Of a stretch of 64,000 nucleotides of DNA, positions 53,676 to 63,323 are shown piece by piece. A model generated the notes under the pieces. It made no database searches and was not told where the DNA came from. It saw only the letters and a program-made list of their open reading frames with translations. The stretch comes from an uncultured Lachnospiraceae bacterium. Its GTDB lineage: Bacteria; Bacillota; Clostridia; Lachnospirales; Lachnospiraceae. The DNA lies in contig CAMFDJ010000002.1 of NCBI GenBank assembly GCA_945949085.1, positions 124,001-188,000 of the forward strand, written 5' to 3'. The translations under genes were made by a program, and so were the position numbers. Each line of letters starts with the position of its first letter. The stretch's first letter is position 1.

Positions 53676-54713
53676 ATGATCCATAATTTTTCGAATAAAA
53701 AACAACAATATGATGAACTTGAAAATCAGCTCGTATTGCTAAAAAAGGAATATCAGGCTCAGCAGATGCCTGCGGGGCGGGTCGAAAAGCTTAAGCAAAT
53801 GATAGAGAAAGAAAAAGTCTCTGACAGAGAGAGACGAATAAAAAAAGGTTTTGCAAGGTTTACAGCTGTAGCTGCGGTATTGATCACAGGAATCATCATT
53901 TTGCCAAATACATCCGTCACGGTAGCAAATGCAATGGAACACATTCCGGTGATCGGTCAGCTGATTCAAGTGGTGACATTCAGGAACTATCAATATGAAT
54001 CTGAGCGGAATATAGCAGATGTTGAAGTGCCGCAGATTACAGTAGATAACGCTCAGAAAGAGGTCATTCAGGCAGGTGTCAGTCAGGAAGCTGCCAATCA
54101 AGCAGATGCTGATCAGGAAGCGTCAGACCGGACAGATATCAGCCGGGATACAGCCAATCAGCAGAATGAGATAGCGCAGGAAAATCTGAAACAATCGATT
54201 GATGAGATCAATGAAGAGATAAAGAATATTACAGACGAGATAGTTGCACAGTTTGAAACCTATCTGGAAGACGAGGAAGGCTATCAGGATGTCATGGTCA
54301 AGAGTGAAGTGTTGACCTCAACAGACAGATATTTCACGCTGAAGCTCATCTGTTATCAGGGTGCAGGAAGCGGCTACCAGTGGAATTATTATTATACGGT
54401 GGATCTGACTACAGGAAAACGTCTGAAACTGCAGGATGTCTTTGTTGACGGAGCCGACTACATCACACCAATCAGTGAGAACATCAAGGAGCAGATGCAG
54501 GCACAGATGGATGCGGATGAGAATGTGTGTTATTGGTTGCATGATGAAATAGAAGAATGGAATTTTAAGGCAATTACAGACGAAACTTCATTCTATATAA
54601 ATGAAAAAGACAACATCGTGATCGGGTTTAATGAAGGAGATGTTGCTCCGATGTATATGGGAGCAGTTGAATTTGAAATTCCGGCAGAAGTGCTGGCTGA
54701 TATCAGAAAATGA
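53676..54713 (+). CDS. Membrane anti-sigma factor, RsiV/DUF3298-like
   Basis: A 345-residue protein. A charged cytosolic N-terminus with coiled-coil character (1-60) precedes one membrane helix at about 65-82. A Gln/Asp/Ala-rich linker with imperfect repeats (NQADADQEASDRTD) spans 120-165. A C-terminal extracellular domain (YFTLKLICYQGAGSGYQWNY, TGKRLKLQDVF, FYINEKDNIVIGFNEGDVAP) matches the DUF3298 pattern of RsiV. RsiV of Bacillus is cleaved on binding lysozyme and frees SigV. A similar role is likely here, but the ligand is not proven. Confidence 0.82.
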   Translation: MIHNFSNKKQQYDELENQLVLLKKEYQAQQMPAGRVEKLKQMIEKEKVSDRERRIKKGFARFTAVAAVLITGIIILPNTSVTVANAMEHIPVIGQLIQVVTFRNYQYESERNIADVEVPQITVDNAQKEVIQAGVSQEAANQADADQEASDRTDISRDTANQQNEIAQENLKQSIDEINEEIKNITDEIVAQFETYLEDEEGYQDVMVKSEVLTSTDRYFTLKLICYQGAGSGYQWNYYYTVDLTTGKRLKLQDVFVDGADYITPISENIKEQMQAQMDADENVCYWLHDEIEEWNFKAITDETSFYINEKDNIVIGFNEGDVAPMYMGAVEFEIPAEVLADIRK

Positions 54714-54771
54714 GGGAAATAGGTTTATTGACAGGGCAATTGTTAATGATAAAGGTGTGAGGTCATATGGT

Positions 54772-56178
54772 ATGGTATTTAGCAGCATAGATTTTTTATT
54801 TGGATTTTTGCCGGTGTTTCTGATCCTCTATCTGATATGCCCTTGTGGGTGGAGAAACAGGTGCCTTTTGATCGGAAGTCTGGTATTCTATTTTTACGGG
54901 GTAAAGGATACTCCTTTCTATCTGATTTTGCTTCTTCTCTCAATCGGCGTGAACTATGGAATCGGCAGACGGATTGGGAATAAAAAGAGTAAGAAATGGC
55001 TGATAACAGGTATCGCCTATAATCTGTTCTGGCTGGGCTTGTTTAAATACGCCGGATTCTTTGCGCAGAACTGGAATCAGTTGGCAGGGAGGATCGGGGC
55101 ATCCGTTTATCTGCCAGTATTTTCGCCGGATCTTCCGATCGGTATCAGTTTTTATACGTTTCAGGCATTGTCCTATCTGATTGATGTATACAGGGGAAAG
55201 ACTTCCTGCGAGGATTCATTGCCGGATTTTGGGATGTACATCAGTATGTTTCCGCAGCTGATTGCGGGACCGATTGTCACATATGCTTCGATGCAGCGGC
55301 AGATCAAAGAACGAAAATATTTGCCGGCAATGATGGAGGAAGGACTGCGGGAATTTACAATCGGTCTGGGACTGAAGGTGCTGATCGCAAATCAGGTAGG
55401 CGGATTGTGGAAAGAGATTGAGACAATCGGCTATGAAAGTATTTCGACACCGCTGGCATGGCTTGGGCTGATTGCCTTCAGCCTGCAGATCTATTTTGAT
55501 TTTTACGGATATTCTCTGATGGCGGTGGGACTTGGGAATATGCTGGGATTCCGTCTTCCGTGCAATTTTGCGCATCCATACATGTCTGTGTCCATGACGG
55601 AATTTTGGAGAAGATGGCATATGACACTGGGAAGCTGGTTTCGGGAGTATGTCTATATACCGCTCGGAGGAAACAGAAAAGGAAAAGTAAGAACATGGTG
55701 CAATCTTCTTGCAGTCTGGCTTCTGACAGGGCTGTGGCATGGTGCGAGCTGGAATTTTGTTCTGTGGGGACTTACCGTGTTTCTCCTGATCCTGATAGAA
55801 AAAGCAGGAGTGGGGAAGCTCCTTTCGCGTTATCCGGCGGTGGGACACGGTTATATGTTGTTTGCCGTTCCGCTGACGTGGATGCTGTTTGCCATAACGG
55901 ATGTATCACAAATTCTAGTTTACATAAAACGACTATTTCCGTTTATGAGTGTGCCGGGTGAATTTGCTTATTTTGCAGGTGATTTTCTGAAATACGGCAG
56001 ACTGTATGCGCTGTCGCTGTGCGCGGGAATGATTTTTATGACGGATATGCCGCGGAAATTATATGACAAACGGAAGGATTCACCTGTGACTGCCGTCATT
56101 TTGCTGGCTGTTTTCTGGGCCTGCATTTTTTGTATCAAAAAGGGAATGGATGATCCTTTTTTGTACTTTCGTTTTTGA
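54772..56178 (+). CDS. MBOAT O-acyltransferase (AlgI/DltB-like)
   Basis: A 468-residue polytopic membrane enzyme. EFWRRWHMTLGSWFREYVYI, PLGGNRKG and TGLWHGASWNFVLWG are the MBOAT core, with catalytic His323. It should pass acyl groups across the membrane to an extracellular glycan or polymer. I chose the ATG at 54772, giving the usual MVFSSIDFLF start; AAAGGTGTGAGG precedes it. TTGACA at 54728-54733 may be its promoter -35 box, just after the anti-sigma gene. An SGNH protein follows 20 bp downstream. Confidence 0.9.
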   Translation: MVFSSIDFLFGFLPVFLILYLICPCGWRNRCLLIGSLVFYFYGVKDTPFYLILLLLSIGVNYGIGRRIGNKKSKKWLITGIAYNLFWLGLFKYAGFFAQNWNQLAGRIGASVYLPVFSPDLPIGISFYTFQALSYLIDVYRGKTSCEDSLPDFGMYISMFPQLIAGPIVTYASMQRQIKERKYLPAMMEEGLREFTIGLGLKVLIANQVGGLWKEIETIGYESISTPLAWLGLIAFSLQIYFDFYGYSLMAVGLGNMLGFRLPCNFAHPYMSVSMTEFWRRWHMTLGSWFREYVYIPLGGNRKGKVRTWCNLLAVWLLTGLWHGASWNFVLWGLTVFLLILIEKAGVGKLLSRYPAVGHGYMLFAVPLTWMLFAITDVSQILVYIKRLFPFMSVPGEFAYFAGDFLKYGRLYALSLCAGMIFMTDMPRKLYDKRKDSPVTAVILLAVFWACIFCIKKGMDDPFLYFRF

Positions 56179-56198
56179 CAAAGGAGTGATCGCATTTT

Positions 56199-57161
56199 AT
56201 GCGAAAATATTGGTATACATGGTTTTTGCTCGCAAGTCTGGCTGTATGCTTTCTCTGGACCTTTGTGACAGATCACATGGGAAAAACGCAGGAAGCGGTT
56301 ACTGTCCGGGCAAGTATGGTGAGCGTGGATGAAGAGAATACAATGAAAAAGCAGAGCGGGGTATCAGTGCGTGATAATCAGGCAGAGAAAACAGGTGATG
56401 TTACGTCTGCTTTGGCGGAAAATGCCTCTGGGTCCGAGTATCCTGAAGCTGAAACACTGAATCATCCTGCAGTGTCGGAGAATTATGTTTTTCCTGTCTC
56501 GGATCATTTGGCAAAATCGGAAGACTTTGTTGTATCCTGTAATTCCTCCATGAAAGGGGATGTAATGGCAGAGAAAGAAACTGCGACAGGGGACCTGCTT
56601 CCGGATGATTTTGCAGGCGTCCTGTTCATCGGGGATTCGAGAACGGTAGGGCTGTATGAATATGGGCAACTGGGAGCGGCGGATTTTTTTGCGGAGAGTG
56701 GCATGAATGTTTTCAATCTGCTGAATCGGGAAGTGACTGTTCCGGGCAAGGGGAAAAAGACATTAGAGCAGCTTTTGGCAGAAAATCAGTATCAATTCAT
56801 TCATATCATGCTTGGCATCAATGAGTTGGGGTATGAGATGGATCAGATCCTTCGGCAGTATGAAAGCGTTGTGGAAAAAATACAGGAAATGGAGCCGGAT
56901 GCGAAGATCATTCTGGGAGCGAATCTTCATGTGACCGCAGAAAAGGCTGCAAACAGTGAGATTTATAACAATGACAATATCAATGTACTCAACGGTGCCA
57001 TTCAGAAAATAGGAGAGGATCGAAACTGTTATTTCATAGATGTGAATGCCCTTTTTGATGACACAGCAGGGAATTTGTCAGCAGAGTATTCCACGGATGG
57101 CTTTCACATTCTGGCAAAATATTATGCACAGTGGGCAGAGTGGATAAGAGAGCAGATATAG
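56199..57161 (+). CDS. SGNH hydrolase/acyltransferase partner of MBOAT
   Basis: A 320-residue protein with one N-terminal membrane anchor (about 5-24), a long Ser/Glu-rich extracellular linker (about 30-130) and an SGNH domain. Ser147 is in GDSRTVG, GINE provides the Asn, and Asp300 and His303 are in TDGFHI, so the triad is complete. Paired with the MBOAT gene it fits an AlgI/AlgJ- or Pat-like relay in which MBOAT exports the acyl group and SGNH transfers it. A strong terminator follows. Confidence 0.85.
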   Translation: MRKYWYTWFLLASLAVCFLWTFVTDHMGKTQEAVTVRASMVSVDEENTMKKQSGVSVRDNQAEKTGDVTSALAENASGSEYPEAETLNHPAVSENYVFPVSDHLAKSEDFVVSCNSSMKGDVMAEKETATGDLLPDDFAGVLFIGDSRTVGLYEYGQLGAADFFAESGMNVFNLLNREVTVPGKGKKTLEQLLAENQYQFIHIMLGINELGYEMDQILRQYESVVEKIQEMEPDAKIILGANLHVTAEKAANSEIYNNDNINVLNGAIQKIGEDRNCYFIDVNALFDDTAGNLSAEYSTDGFHILAKYYAQWAEWIREQI

Positions 57162-57184
57162 ATGATAAATACATGGATAATAAC

Positions 57185-57222
57185 AAAAAACGGGGTGTTG
57201 CGCAGTGCAACAGCCCGTTTTT
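57185..57222 (+). terminator. Terminator after MBOAT-SGNH pair
   Basis: AAAAACGGG pairs with CCCGTTTTT and the inner TGTTGC with GCAACA. It is near-symmetric, so it can also serve the convergent aro gene. Confidence 0.88.
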
Positions 57223-57276
57223 GATAATGACAATTTTTTTCTGTCTATCACATTGCAGCAAATTTGTGAAATCACC

Positions 57277-58305
57277 CTAGCACAACTCCGCAATATCATA
57301 GATGAGTCTTTCGGAATCCTCCCAGCCAAGACAAGGATCTGTGATGGATTTGCCGTACACACCGTCGCCGACCTTCTGGCAGCCTTCCGCGATATAGCTT
57401 TCCACCATGACACCCTTCACCAGTTTATGGATATCCTGATTTAATCTGCGGGAGTGGAGTACTTCTTTTACGATACGGATCTGCTGCTCGAACTTTTTGC
57501 CTGAGTTATTGTGGTTGGCATCAATGATCGTAGCCGGATTTTGCAGATCACGCTCGTTGTAGAGTTCGATCAGACGGCTCAAGTCCTCGTAATGATAATT
57601 CGGGAAGCTTCTGCCGTACTGGTTGACGGAACCGCGTAAAATCGTATGTGCCAAAGGATTTCCGCTTGTTCTCACCTCCCAGCCGCGATATAAGAAGGTA
57701 TGCGCATGCTGTGCCGCATACACACTGTTCATCATAACGGTCAGATCACCGGAGGTCGGATTCTTCATGCCGGCAGGTACATCAAAACCGCTGACTGTCA
57801 GGCGGTGTTGCTGATCCTCAACGGAACGTGCGCCGATAGCGACATAGGATAAAAAGTCATAGACATAGCGGTAATTTTCCGGGTATAACATTTCATCCGC
57901 TGCAGTCAGACCGGATACCTCCATGGCGTGGATGTGCATCTTTCTCATAGCAATCAGTCCCTGCAGAAGATCCGGCTTTTTGGATGGATCGGGCTGATGC
58001 ACGATGCCCTTGTAGCCCTCTCCGGTTGTACGCGGTTTATTCGTATAGATACGCGGGATCAGGACCAGCTTGTCCTTCACCTTTTCATTTACTTTCGCAA
58101 GACGTGTCACATAATCACAGACTGCATCTTCATTATCAGCGCTGCAGGGACCGATGATGACGAGAAATTTGTCATCCTTTCCTGTCAGTACATCTGCAAT
58201 TTCCTGATCTCGTTGTTTCTTTAATTCTACCAGTGCCGGCGGAACCGGGTATTGCTCCCTTGTCTCGGCGGGTGTCGGCAGCTTTTGTATAAATTCCATT
58301 CCCAT
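57277..58305 (-). CDS. aroF: 3-deoxy-7-phosphoheptulonate synthase (AroFGH type)
   Basis: A 342-residue class I DAHP synthase, the first step of the shikimate pathway feeding the trp operon. LVIIGPCSADNEDAV, YTNKPRTTGEGYKG, TSGNPLAHTILRG and IIDANHNNSGKK carry the PEP- and metal-binding residues. Length and motifs match the E. coli AroF/G/H type. The start at 58305 (MGMEF) has GCGAGGA upstream on its strand; a frame from 58398 runs into the promoter. Confidence 0.92.
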   Translation of the reverse strand: MGMEFIQKLPTPAETREQYPVPPALVELKKQRDQEIADVLTGKDDKFLVIIGPCSADNEDAVCDYVTRLAKVNEKVKDKLVLIPRIYTNKPRTTGEGYKGIVHQPDPSKKPDLLQGLIAMRKMHIHAMEVSGLTAADEMLYPENYRYVYDFLSYVAIGARSVEDQQHRLTVSGFDVPAGMKNPTSGDLTVMMNSVYAAQHAHTFLYRGWEVRTSGNPLAHTILRGSVNQYGRSFPNYHYEDLSRLIELYNERDLQNPATIIDANHNNSGKKFEQQIRIVKEVLHSRRLNQDIHKLVKGVMVESYIAEGCQKVGDGVYGKSITDPCLGWEDSERLIYDIAELC

Positions 58306-58386
58306 ACTTGTATTCCTCGCAATTCTTTTTTTATCGTGATGATTCTGTCTGTTTTTTGGAGGTATGCAATCCGCAAACCAATCTAC

Positions 58387-58415
58387 AGTATAGAACAAAA
58401 AGCTTTATCATGCAA
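58387..58415 (-). promoter_or_regulatory. Promoter of DAHP synthase gene
   Basis: On the minus strand, TTGCAT (58410-58415) and TATACT (58387-58392) are 17 bp apart. The 5' leader of about 75 bp shows no T-box motif. Confidence 0.65.
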
Positions 58416-58547
58416 GGTTTCAATCTGTTTGGAAGAAGTTCGAAAGAAAAATCCATACTTGCAAAAAGGATAATGCGGTAATTATGGTTTTGATCTGGTA
58501 TTGACATTGAATCGGTTTTCACATGGTCAATTGTCAGTCGGACTTCA

Positions 58548-59864
58548 CTAGCGAAAGCGGCAGAGTACGCGCAGCATCAGAACCGTAAAGAGCAGCTGGC
58601 TGATAAAAATACCCAAAAGGTAGGCCGGCATGCCAAAAACAGGGATGAGAAGGAAGACAAACAGGAGCCGCACCAGAAGACAGATGCTGTTGTACAAAAA
58701 GGCGGTAAACGCTTTTCCAAGACCGTGCAGAATACTGGTCAGGACACTGCCCAGATACAGAACGGGACAGACAATACTGAGCATCCTGATATAGGAGCCG
58801 GCGAGTGAACTGTCAAACAAAAAGTTTCCCAGAAAATCACCAAACAGCAATAAGAAAATACAGCATGCACTTCCTAAAAGTAAGCAGTAGCTAACACATC
58901 TTTTGATGGCATTGCGGATTTTCACCGCATCCTTCTGCGCCTGTGCCTCAGAGATATAGGGCAAAAGAAGGACGGAAATGGAGGAAGTAAGCGCTGTGGG
59001 AAACAATAAAAGCGGCAATGCCATCCCGGTCAGAACGCCGTAACAGCCAAGCGCCTTGGAATTTGTCATACCATACTGCATGAGCTTATTGGGAATATAG
59101 ACGGCTTCTATGCTCTGCAATCCGTTTAATACCAGGCGATTGGCGGAGAGTGGCACTGCCATCTGCAGCAGCTCTCTTATATGCAGTACAAAGTGAGGCG
59201 CAGCCATTTTTTGTAATGGCAACAGTTTATAAAAATGGCAGTAAATAGCCACCGCGCTGATCAGCGTCGAACAGATTTCTCCTGCCAGAATGCCGAGCAT
59301 GGCGACAGAAAGACTGACCTGTCTTCCCTGACTGATGCCGATCATGTAGATGAGGAAGACGCAGCCGACTCTCGTAACCTGTTCCGCAAGCTGTGTGAAG
59401 GATGGGAAAAATGCTTTTTTCAGCCCGTAGTAATAGCCGTTGATACAGGCATGCAGGCTGGAAAAGGGGACGGACAGAGCAAAGATCCGTACCAGTGGAG
59501 CGCAGCGCTGCTCGAGCAGGAGATTTACCGCAATCCAGTTGTCATAGCGATACAGAATGCATGCCGTTATGACGGAGAGAGACATAGACAGCGATAGACC
59601 TGTCAGCAGAATGTGGAGACAGGCAGAATTCTGTTTTTTGACATGATAGGAGGCAACATGCTTGGAAATTGCCGTCTGGATGCCGCTGCAGGATAAGGAA
59701 AAGGTGATTGCCATGACAGGAGAGAGAAGCTGATAAATTCCCATGCCTTCCTCTCCCATGACACGGGACAAAAAAATGCGATAGAAAAAGCCGATGATCC
59801 TTGTAATGACACCGGCAGCCGTCAACAGGATGGTTCCTTGCAGAAAGGCATTTTTTTTAAGCAT
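58548..59864 (-). CDS. SpoVB/MurJ-like lipid-linked glycan flippase
   Basis: A 438-residue MOP-superfamily membrane protein with about 12 helices. The start FLQGTILLTAAGVITRIIGF, followed by YRIFLSRVMGEEGMGIYQL, is typical of SpoVB and related polysaccharide exporters. It is shorter than usual SpoVB (about 500 residues), perhaps lacking the last one or two helices. SpoVB is needed for spore cortex synthesis, a role that would fit with sigG, but a general glycan flippase cannot be excluded. Confidence 0.82.
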   Translation of the reverse strand: MLKKNAFLQGTILLTAAGVITRIIGFFYRIFLSRVMGEEGMGIYQLLSPVMAITFSLSCSGIQTAISKHVASYHVKKQNSACLHILLTGLSLSMSLSVITACILYRYDNWIAVNLLLEQRCAPLVRIFALSVPFSSLHACINGYYYGLKKAFFPSFTQLAEQVTRVGCVFLIYMIGISQGRQVSLSVAMLGILAGEICSTLISAVAIYCHFYKLLPLQKMAAPHFVLHIRELLQMAVPLSANRLVLNGLQSIEAVYIPNKLMQYGMTNSKALGCYGVLTGMALPLLLFPTALTSSISVLLLPYISEAQAQKDAVKIRNAIKRCVSYCLLLGSACCIFLLLFGDFLGNFLFDSSLAGSYIRMLSIVCPVLYLGSVLTSILHGLGKAFTAFLYNSICLLVRLLFVFLLIPVFGMPAYLLGIFISQLLFTVLMLRVLCRFR

Positions 59865-59918
59865 ACACCCTCACGTCACAGTTTTCTGTATTCTTTTCAC
59901 TATATGCGGGAAGACTTC

Positions 59919-59947
59919 TTGACAGAACAAAAGTGTCGTGATAGTAT
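59919..59947 (+). promoter_or_regulatory. nifS promoter
   Basis: TTGACA (59919-59924) and TAGTAT (59942-59947) are 17 bp apart. The leader that follows has a weak hairpin (CCAACC with GGTTGG, about 59993-60028). Confidence 0.62.
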
Positions 59948-60051
59948 GATGTTGATAATTCATAGTGATTAACTAGGAAATAAAAACTGCCAACCCGCGT
60001 ATTTCACATCTGCAGGTTGCGGTTGGGCAAAATAGAAAAGAGGAGAGAAAA

Positions 60052-61236
60052 ATGGAAAAACAGATATATCTGGATCACGCAGCGACGACTGCCGTTTCAC
60101 CACAGGTTCTCAGTGCCATGCTTCCCTATTTTACGGAGCAATTTGGCAATGCGGGCGGTATTTACGGCTTCGGTCAGAAGAGTAAGCAGGCACTGGAGGA
60201 CGCCAGAGGCTATATTGCATCGACGATCGGTGCAAAGGCGGAGGAGATTTACTTTACGGCGGGAGGCACCGAATCGGACAACTGGGCACTCAAAGCCACC
60301 GCAACTGCCTATCAGAAGAAAGGAAAACATATCATCACGACAAAGATTGAGCATCATGCGATCCTGCACACGGCGCAGTACTTGGAAAAGCAGGGGTTTG
60401 AGGTGACGTATCTGGATGTGGATGAGAGTGGGATTGTAAGACTGGATGATCTGAAGAATGCGATCAGAGAGGATACAATACTGATTTCGGTCATGTTTGC
60501 CAACAATGAGATTGGCAGCATCCAGCCCATTGCGGAAATCGGTAAGATTGCGCATGAAAAGGGAATTCTGTTCCACACGGATGCGGTACAGGCATATACG
60601 CAGATACCGATAAGCGTGGACGAGCTGCAGGTTGATATGCTCAGCGTCAGCGCACATAAATTCAACGGTCCGAAAGGCGTTGGATTCCTCTACATCAGAA
60701 AAGGGTTAAAGCTGCAATCCCTGATCCACGGAGGACAGCAGGAGAGAGGAAGACGTGCGGGAACGGAAAATATTCCCGGCATCATCGGTATGGCAGAGGC
60801 TTCCAGACTGGCACATGCAGATCTTTTGGAGCGTACGAAAATGGAAAGTGAGCTGCGTGATTATCTGATCGGACGGATTGAAAATGAAATTCCCTATTGC
60901 AGGCTGAACGGCGACAGAGAAAAGCGCCTGCCGAATAACGTCAATTTCAGTTTCCGGTTTATCGAGGGAGAATCCATGCTCATCATGCTCGATATGAAAG
61001 GCATCTGTGCATCCAGCGGCTCTGCGTGCACATCAGGGTCACTCGATCCGTCTCATGTGCTTCTTGCCATCGGACTGCCCCATGAGATTGCGCACGGGTC
61101 ACTGCGACTGACACTTGGCAGGGAGAACACAAAAGAAGAGATTGATTATGTGGTGGATGAACTGAAAAAGATCATAGAGCGGCTGCGGAATATGTCACCG
61201 CTGTATGAGGATTTTGTGAAGCAGCAGAGCGTGTGA
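60052..61236 (+). CDS. nifS: Cysteine desulfurase NifS/IscS
   Basis: A 394-residue PLP enzyme taking sulfur from cysteine. Key features are the PLP lysine Lys203 in SAHKFNGPKG, His in EHHAIL, and the catalytic Cys326 in the loop SSGSACTSGS. The SGSACTSGS loop length is typical of group I NifS/IscS. It is followed by a scaffold protein and mnmA, so the sulfur goes to Fe-S clusters and tRNA thiolation. Confidence 0.94.
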   Translation: MEKQIYLDHAATTAVSPQVLSAMLPYFTEQFGNAGGIYGFGQKSKQALEDARGYIASTIGAKAEEIYFTAGGTESDNWALKATATAYQKKGKHIITTKIEHHAILHTAQYLEKQGFEVTYLDVDESGIVRLDDLKNAIREDTILISVMFANNEIGSIQPIAEIGKIAHEKGILFHTDAVQAYTQIPISVDELQVDMLSVSAHKFNGPKGVGFLYIRKGLKLQSLIHGGQQERGRRAGTENIPGIIGMAEASRLAHADLLERTKMESELRDYLIGRIENEIPYCRLNGDREKRLPNNVNFSFRFIEGESMLIMLDMKGICASSGSACTSGSLDPSHVLLAIGLPHEIAHGSLRLTLGRENTKEEIDYVVDELKKIIERLRNMSPLYEDFVKQQSV

Positions 61237-61318
61237 AGTCACCAGGGAAATCGAGAGGAAAGACAAACGGTATCATAAAAATAGGGCAGATATCACCCGA
61301 AATGAAAGGAAAAGAATT

Positions 61319-61756
61319 ATGTACAGCGAAAAAGTAATGGATCATTTTCAAAACCCCAGAAATGTGGGTGAGATAGAAAACGCCAGCGGCGTGGGTACTG
61401 TGGGCAATGCCAAATGCGGAGACATCATGCGGATGTATCTTGATATTGATGATAACGGCGTGATAAGGGATTGTAAATTCAAGACCTTTGGATGCGGTGC
61501 GGCCGTTGCCACCAGCTCCATGGCGACAGAGCTTGTCAAGGGAAAGACGATTCAGGAAGCATTGCAGGTAACCAATAAAGCCGTGATGGAGGCACTGGAC
61601 GGACTTCCACCGGTGAAGGTGCACTGCTCGCTGCTTGCAGAGGAAGCAATTCATGCGGCGCTCTGGGATTATGCCGAAAAGAACGGGATTACCATAGAAG
61701 GTCTGGAAAAGCCAAAGGCTGATATCAACGAGGAAGAGGAGCACGAGCAGTATTAG
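61319..61756 (+). CDS. iscU: IscU/NifU-like Fe-S scaffold protein
   Basis: A 145-residue scaffold with three conserved cysteines, Cys33 (NAKCGD, with Asp35), Cys59 (FGCGAA) and Cys103 (VHCSLLAEEA), which hold the nascent cluster. The C-terminal tail is Glu-rich. It lacks the ferredoxin and C-terminal domains of full NifU. The closest pattern is the clostridial NifU-N/IscU type paired with NifS. Confidence 0.93.
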   Translation: MYSEKVMDHFQNPRNVGEIENASGVGTVGNAKCGDIMRMYLDIDDNGVIRDCKFKTFGCGAAVATSSMATELVKGKTIQEALQVTNKAVMEALDGLPPVKVHCSLLAEEAIHAALWDYAEKNGITIEGLEKPKADINEEEEHEQY

Positions 61757-61847
61757 GATTTGCGGAAGTATAAGTCGGAATGAGAATGTGCAAATAGGCA
61801 AAAATACGCACATTATCAGAGGATTCCAAATATGGGATGGAAAAACA

Positions 61848-61877
61848 GAGGCAGGATCGAGACAGGTATCCTGCCTC
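61848..61877 (-). terminator. Hairpin in iscU-mnmA spacer
   Basis: GAGGCAGGAT pairs perfectly with ATCCTGCCTC. The only T-run (TGTTTTTCC) follows on the minus strand, so it is oriented against the flanking genes. An adjacent CGACTT/AAGTCG hairpin (61877-61894) extends it. No gene was seen in the 329-bp spacer. Confidence 0.45.
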
Positions 61878-61964
61878 GACTTATGAGAAGTCGGAATACC
61901 GGAGAATTTTGCAGTAATGCAATCAGTGTAATATTCAGAACGCAACAAATGAATATAATCATGA

Positions 61965-61993
61965 TTGGAAATATGATTCTACTATGGTATGCT
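61965..61993 (+). promoter_or_regulatory. mnmA promoter
   Basis: TTGGAA (61965-61970) and TATGCT (61988-61993) are 17 bp apart, about 90 bp before mnmA. Confidence 0.5.
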
Positions 61994-62085
61994 TAGAAAG
62001 ACAGAGGATAGTCTGTCATATAGGGTGAAAACTATGGAACCAAGAAAGCATGGCAAAATAGAGCCTGAAATGAAAGGTTGAGAAA

Positions 62086-63171
62086 ATGAGTCAGAAAAAA
62101 GTAGTGGTAGGCATGTCGGGCGGTGTGGATTCGTCTGTGGCGGCCTATCTTTTAAAGGAACAGGGATACGAGGTCATCGGTGTGACCATGCAGATCTGGC
62201 AGCAGGAGGATGCCTGCGCTATCTCGGAAAACGGCGGCTGCTGTGGGTTGTCTGCCGTGGAAGATGCCAGAGCGGTAGCGGGCAGGCTCGGCATCCCGCA
62301 CTATGTGATGAATTTCAGAAAAGAATTCAAGGAGCATGTCATCGACTATTTTACGGCGGAATATCTGCGGGGCAGAACGCCGAATCCGTGCAATGCCTGC
62401 AACCGCTTTGTCAAGTGGGAGGCACTTCTTACAAGAAGTCTGGAGATTGGGGCGGATTACATCGCGACCGGTCATTATGCGCGCATTGACACGCTTCCAA
62501 ACGGCAGACTTGCCATCCGCAACAGCGTGACTGCGGCGAAGGACCAGACCTATGCTTTGTATGCGCTGACGCAGGAGCAGCTGGCAAGGACGCTTCTTCC
62601 CGTGGGCAGCTATGAAAAAAGCCGGATCAGACAGATTGCGCAGGAGATTGGGCTTGCGGTTGCGCAGAAAAAGGACAGTCAGGATATCTGTTTCATTCCG
62701 GACGGCGACTACGGCGCTTTCTTAGAGCGCGAGATACCGGACAAAATTCCGGGCGCGGGAAACTTTGTCACAAAGGATGGCGCAGTGCTCGGAGTGCACA
62801 AGGGAATCACACATTACACCATCGGGCAGAGAAAGGGACTGGGCATCGCCATGGGACATCCCGTGTTCGTCTCAGAGATCAGACCTGATACCAATGAAGT
62901 GGTTATTGGGGAAAACGAGGATATTTTCCGGTCGGAGCTTTTCTGCGACCATCTGAATTTTATGGGCATTAAGGACGTACCGGAGGGACAGACACTTTCC
63001 TGCATGGCTAAGGTGCGCTATGCCCACAAAGGCACGCAGTGCCGGGTAGAGAGAGCGGGAGAAGATTGCCTTAAGGTAACTTTTGAGGAACCGGTCAGAG
63101 CAATCACACCCGGGCAGGCAGTTGTCTTTTATGACGGTGAGTATGTGCTCGGCGGCGGACTGATCCGGTGA
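62086..63171 (+). CDS. mnmA: tRNA-specific 2-thiouridylase MnmA
   Basis: A 361-residue enzyme that thiolates U34 of Lys, Glu and Gln tRNAs. The ATP-binding PP-loop SGGVDSS lies at 11-17. Catalytic Cys102 is in [12 protein letters not shown] and the second Cys202 in [25 protein letters not shown] is the RNA-binding loop. Its place after nifS and iscU suggests NifS delivers the sulfur directly, as in Bacillus where the desulfurase YrvO neighbours mnmA. Confidence 0.96.
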   Translation: MSQKKVVVGMSGGVDSSVAAYLLKEQGYEVIGVTMQIWQQEDACAISENGGCCGLSAVEDARAVAGRLGIPHYVMNFRKEFKEHVIDYFTAEYLRGRTPNPCNACNRFVKWEALLTRSLEIGADYIATGHYARIDTLPNGRLAIRNSVTAAKDQTYALYALTQEQLARTLLPVGSYEKSRIRQIAQEIGLAVAQKKDSQDICFIPDGDYGAFLEREIPDKIPGAGNFVTKDGAVLGVHKGITHYTIGQRKGLGIAMGHPVFVSEIRPDTNEVVIGENEDIFRSELFCDHLNFMGIKDVPEGQTLSCMAKVRYAHKGTQCRVERAGEDCLKVTFEEPVRAITPGQAVVFYDGEYVLGGGLIR

Positions 63172-63219
63172 CAGATGAATCATGGGCAGACGATACAAAA
63201 TAATTGGCAGATTAAAATG

Positions 63220-63260
63220 ACAGGTCATGTATACCTGATAGAGCGGCATACATGACCTGT
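63220..63260. terminator. Bidirectional terminator
   Basis: A perfect 13-bp inverted repeat (ACAGGTCATGTAT with ATACATGACCTGT) around a 15-base loop lies between convergent mnmA and the deacetylase gene, with T-rich DNA on the plus side. Confidence 0.8.
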
Positions 63261-63323
63261 TTGATTTTGCCTGCATATATCTTTGTATCAGTAGGGGTAT
63301 TCTTGTGTAGTGGCAAGTACTTG

